From contig JANYBA010000328.1 in the NCBI GenBank assembly GCA_025360985.1, forward strand, positions 1-7,830: 7,830 bases of DNA, written 5' to 3'. This DNA comes from Gammaproteobacteria bacterium. Its GTDB lineage: Bacteria; Pseudomonadota; Gammaproteobacteria; Xanthomonadales; Xanthomonadaceae. The notes beneath the pieces were generated by a model that had not been told where the DNA came from, ran no database searches, and was given only the letters and a program-made list of their open reading frames with translations. The translations under genes and the position numbers were made by a program. Positions 7,199-7,830 of the stretch are shown here, piece after piece; the stretch's first letter is position 1; each line of letters starts with the position of its first letter.

Positions 7199-7830
7199 GT
7201 GCACCACGGCGTCGAGATCACCGATCCGGCGATCGTCGCCGCGGCGACGCTTTCGCATCGCTACATCACCGACCGCCAGTTGCCCGACAAGGCCATCGAC
7301 CTGATGGACGAGGCGGCCTCGCGCATCCGCATGGAGATCGACTCGAAACCCGAGGAGATGGACCGGAAGGAGCGACGGCTCATCCAGCTCAAGATCCAGC
7401 GCGAGGCCCTGAAGAAGGAAAAGGACAGGGAGTCGAAGCAGCGCTTGGCCGACCTCGAGGCCGAAATCGCCGTGCTCGAGCGCGAATTCAACGACCTCGA
7501 GGAAATCTGGAAGGCCGAGAAAGCGATGCTGCAGGGCGCGACGAAGGTCAAGGAGCAGATCGAGCAGGCCAAGCTCGAGCTCGAGTCGGCGCATCGGCAG
7601 CAGGACTTCGCCCGGATGAGCGAGATCCAGTACGGGCGCATCCCGGAGCTGGAAAAGCAACTGCTCGCCGCGCAGGCGGTGGAGACGCAGGGCTTCAAGT
7701 TGCTGCAGGACAAGGTGACCGCCGAAGAGATCGCCGAGGTGGTGTCGCGCTGGACCGGAATCCCCGTGTCGAAAATGCTCGAGGGCGAGCGCGAGAAGCT
7801 GCTGCAGATGGAAGGCGCGCTGCACACGCG
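7199..7830 (+). CDS. clpB: ClpB disaggregase, downstream part after the stop, 3' end outside window
   Basis: The clpB frame stays open from the codon after the TAG to the window edge, giving residues 358-568 of the intact protein. It contains the small subdomain of NBD1 ([20 protein letters not shown]), then the regulatory middle-domain coiled coil from about residue 408 to 525. The middle domain is rich in K, E, Q and L, with [11 protein letters not shown] and [24 protein letters not shown] follows at 542-547, leading into NBD2, whose Walker motifs lie beyond the window. The first possible start is the GTG at 7199, one codon after the stop. AAGGAA at 7184-7189 ends 9 bases upstream, so reinitiation is possible. 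The GTG start is tentative: this may simply be the untranslated remainder of a broken clpB, or intact clpB if the TAG is an error. Confidence 0.7.
   Translation, partial: MHHGVEITDPAIVAAATLSHRYITDRQLPDKAIDLMDEAASRIRMEIDSKPEEMDRKERRLIQLKIQREALKKEKDRESKQRLADLEAEIAVLEREFNDLEEIWKAEKAMLQGATKVKEQIEQAKLELESAHRQQDFARMSEIQYGRIPELEKQLLAAQAVETQGFKLLQDKVTAEEIAEVVSRWTGIPVSKMLEGEREKLLQMEGALHT

Noticed and set aside
6077..7825. 582-residue open frame on the reverse strand opposite clpB
   Set aside because: It lies antisense to clear ClpB homology, has low-complexity L/H/G/R-rich content typical of GC-rich shadow frames, and shows no recognisable domain.

Overview
The window is a GC-rich chromosomal segment of housekeeping genes from a gammaproteobacterium. 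The block bamD (reverse), then rluD, pgeF and clpB (forward) is the arrangement known from E. coli and its relatives. The sucC-sucD-nadE block beside it, the high GC content and the long glutamine-dependent NadE point more narrowly towards the Xanthomonadales (Lysobacterales). That placement is inferred from gene order and protein style, not from a phylogeny. There are no mobile elements, CRISPR arrays, RNA genes or long gene-free stretches.

Layout: (1) Positions 1-1750 hold the 3' three quarters of sucC and all of sucD, joined by a 4-base ATGA overlap. They encode the two subunits of succinyl-CoA synthetase. (2) nadE follows 14 bases after sucD and is probably on the same transcript. It encodes a complete amidotransferase-type NAD+ synthetase. 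(3) bamD is on the reverse strand, converging on nadE, with a perfect GC palindrome in the 30-base gap. (4) A 72-base divergent spacer separates bamD from rluD, a 23S rRNA pseudouridine synthase. (5) pgeF starts at a GTG 4 bases after rluD. (6) A 93-base spacer carries a good match to a heat-shock (sigma-32) promoter and a hairpin, and leads to clpB, which runs off the right edge.

The genes serve central metabolism (succinyl-CoA synthetase, NAD+), envelope assembly (BamD), ribosome maturation (RluD), cell-wall precursor quality control (PgeF) and heat-shock protein disaggregation (ClpB).

I do not see a new biological system. Two things are abnormal and adjacent. clpB is cut by an in-frame TAG at codon 357, where homologues have a tyrosine, and the reading frame is otherwise intact on both sides. 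PgeF lacks about 17 residues that normally carry the family's GGVS...SLN segment, while its three metal-binding/catalytic residues remain. The clpB stop is followed at once by an SD-like AAGGAA and a GTG, so a split protein made by reinitiation is conceivable. A sequencing error or strain-level nonsense mutation is the simpler reading.
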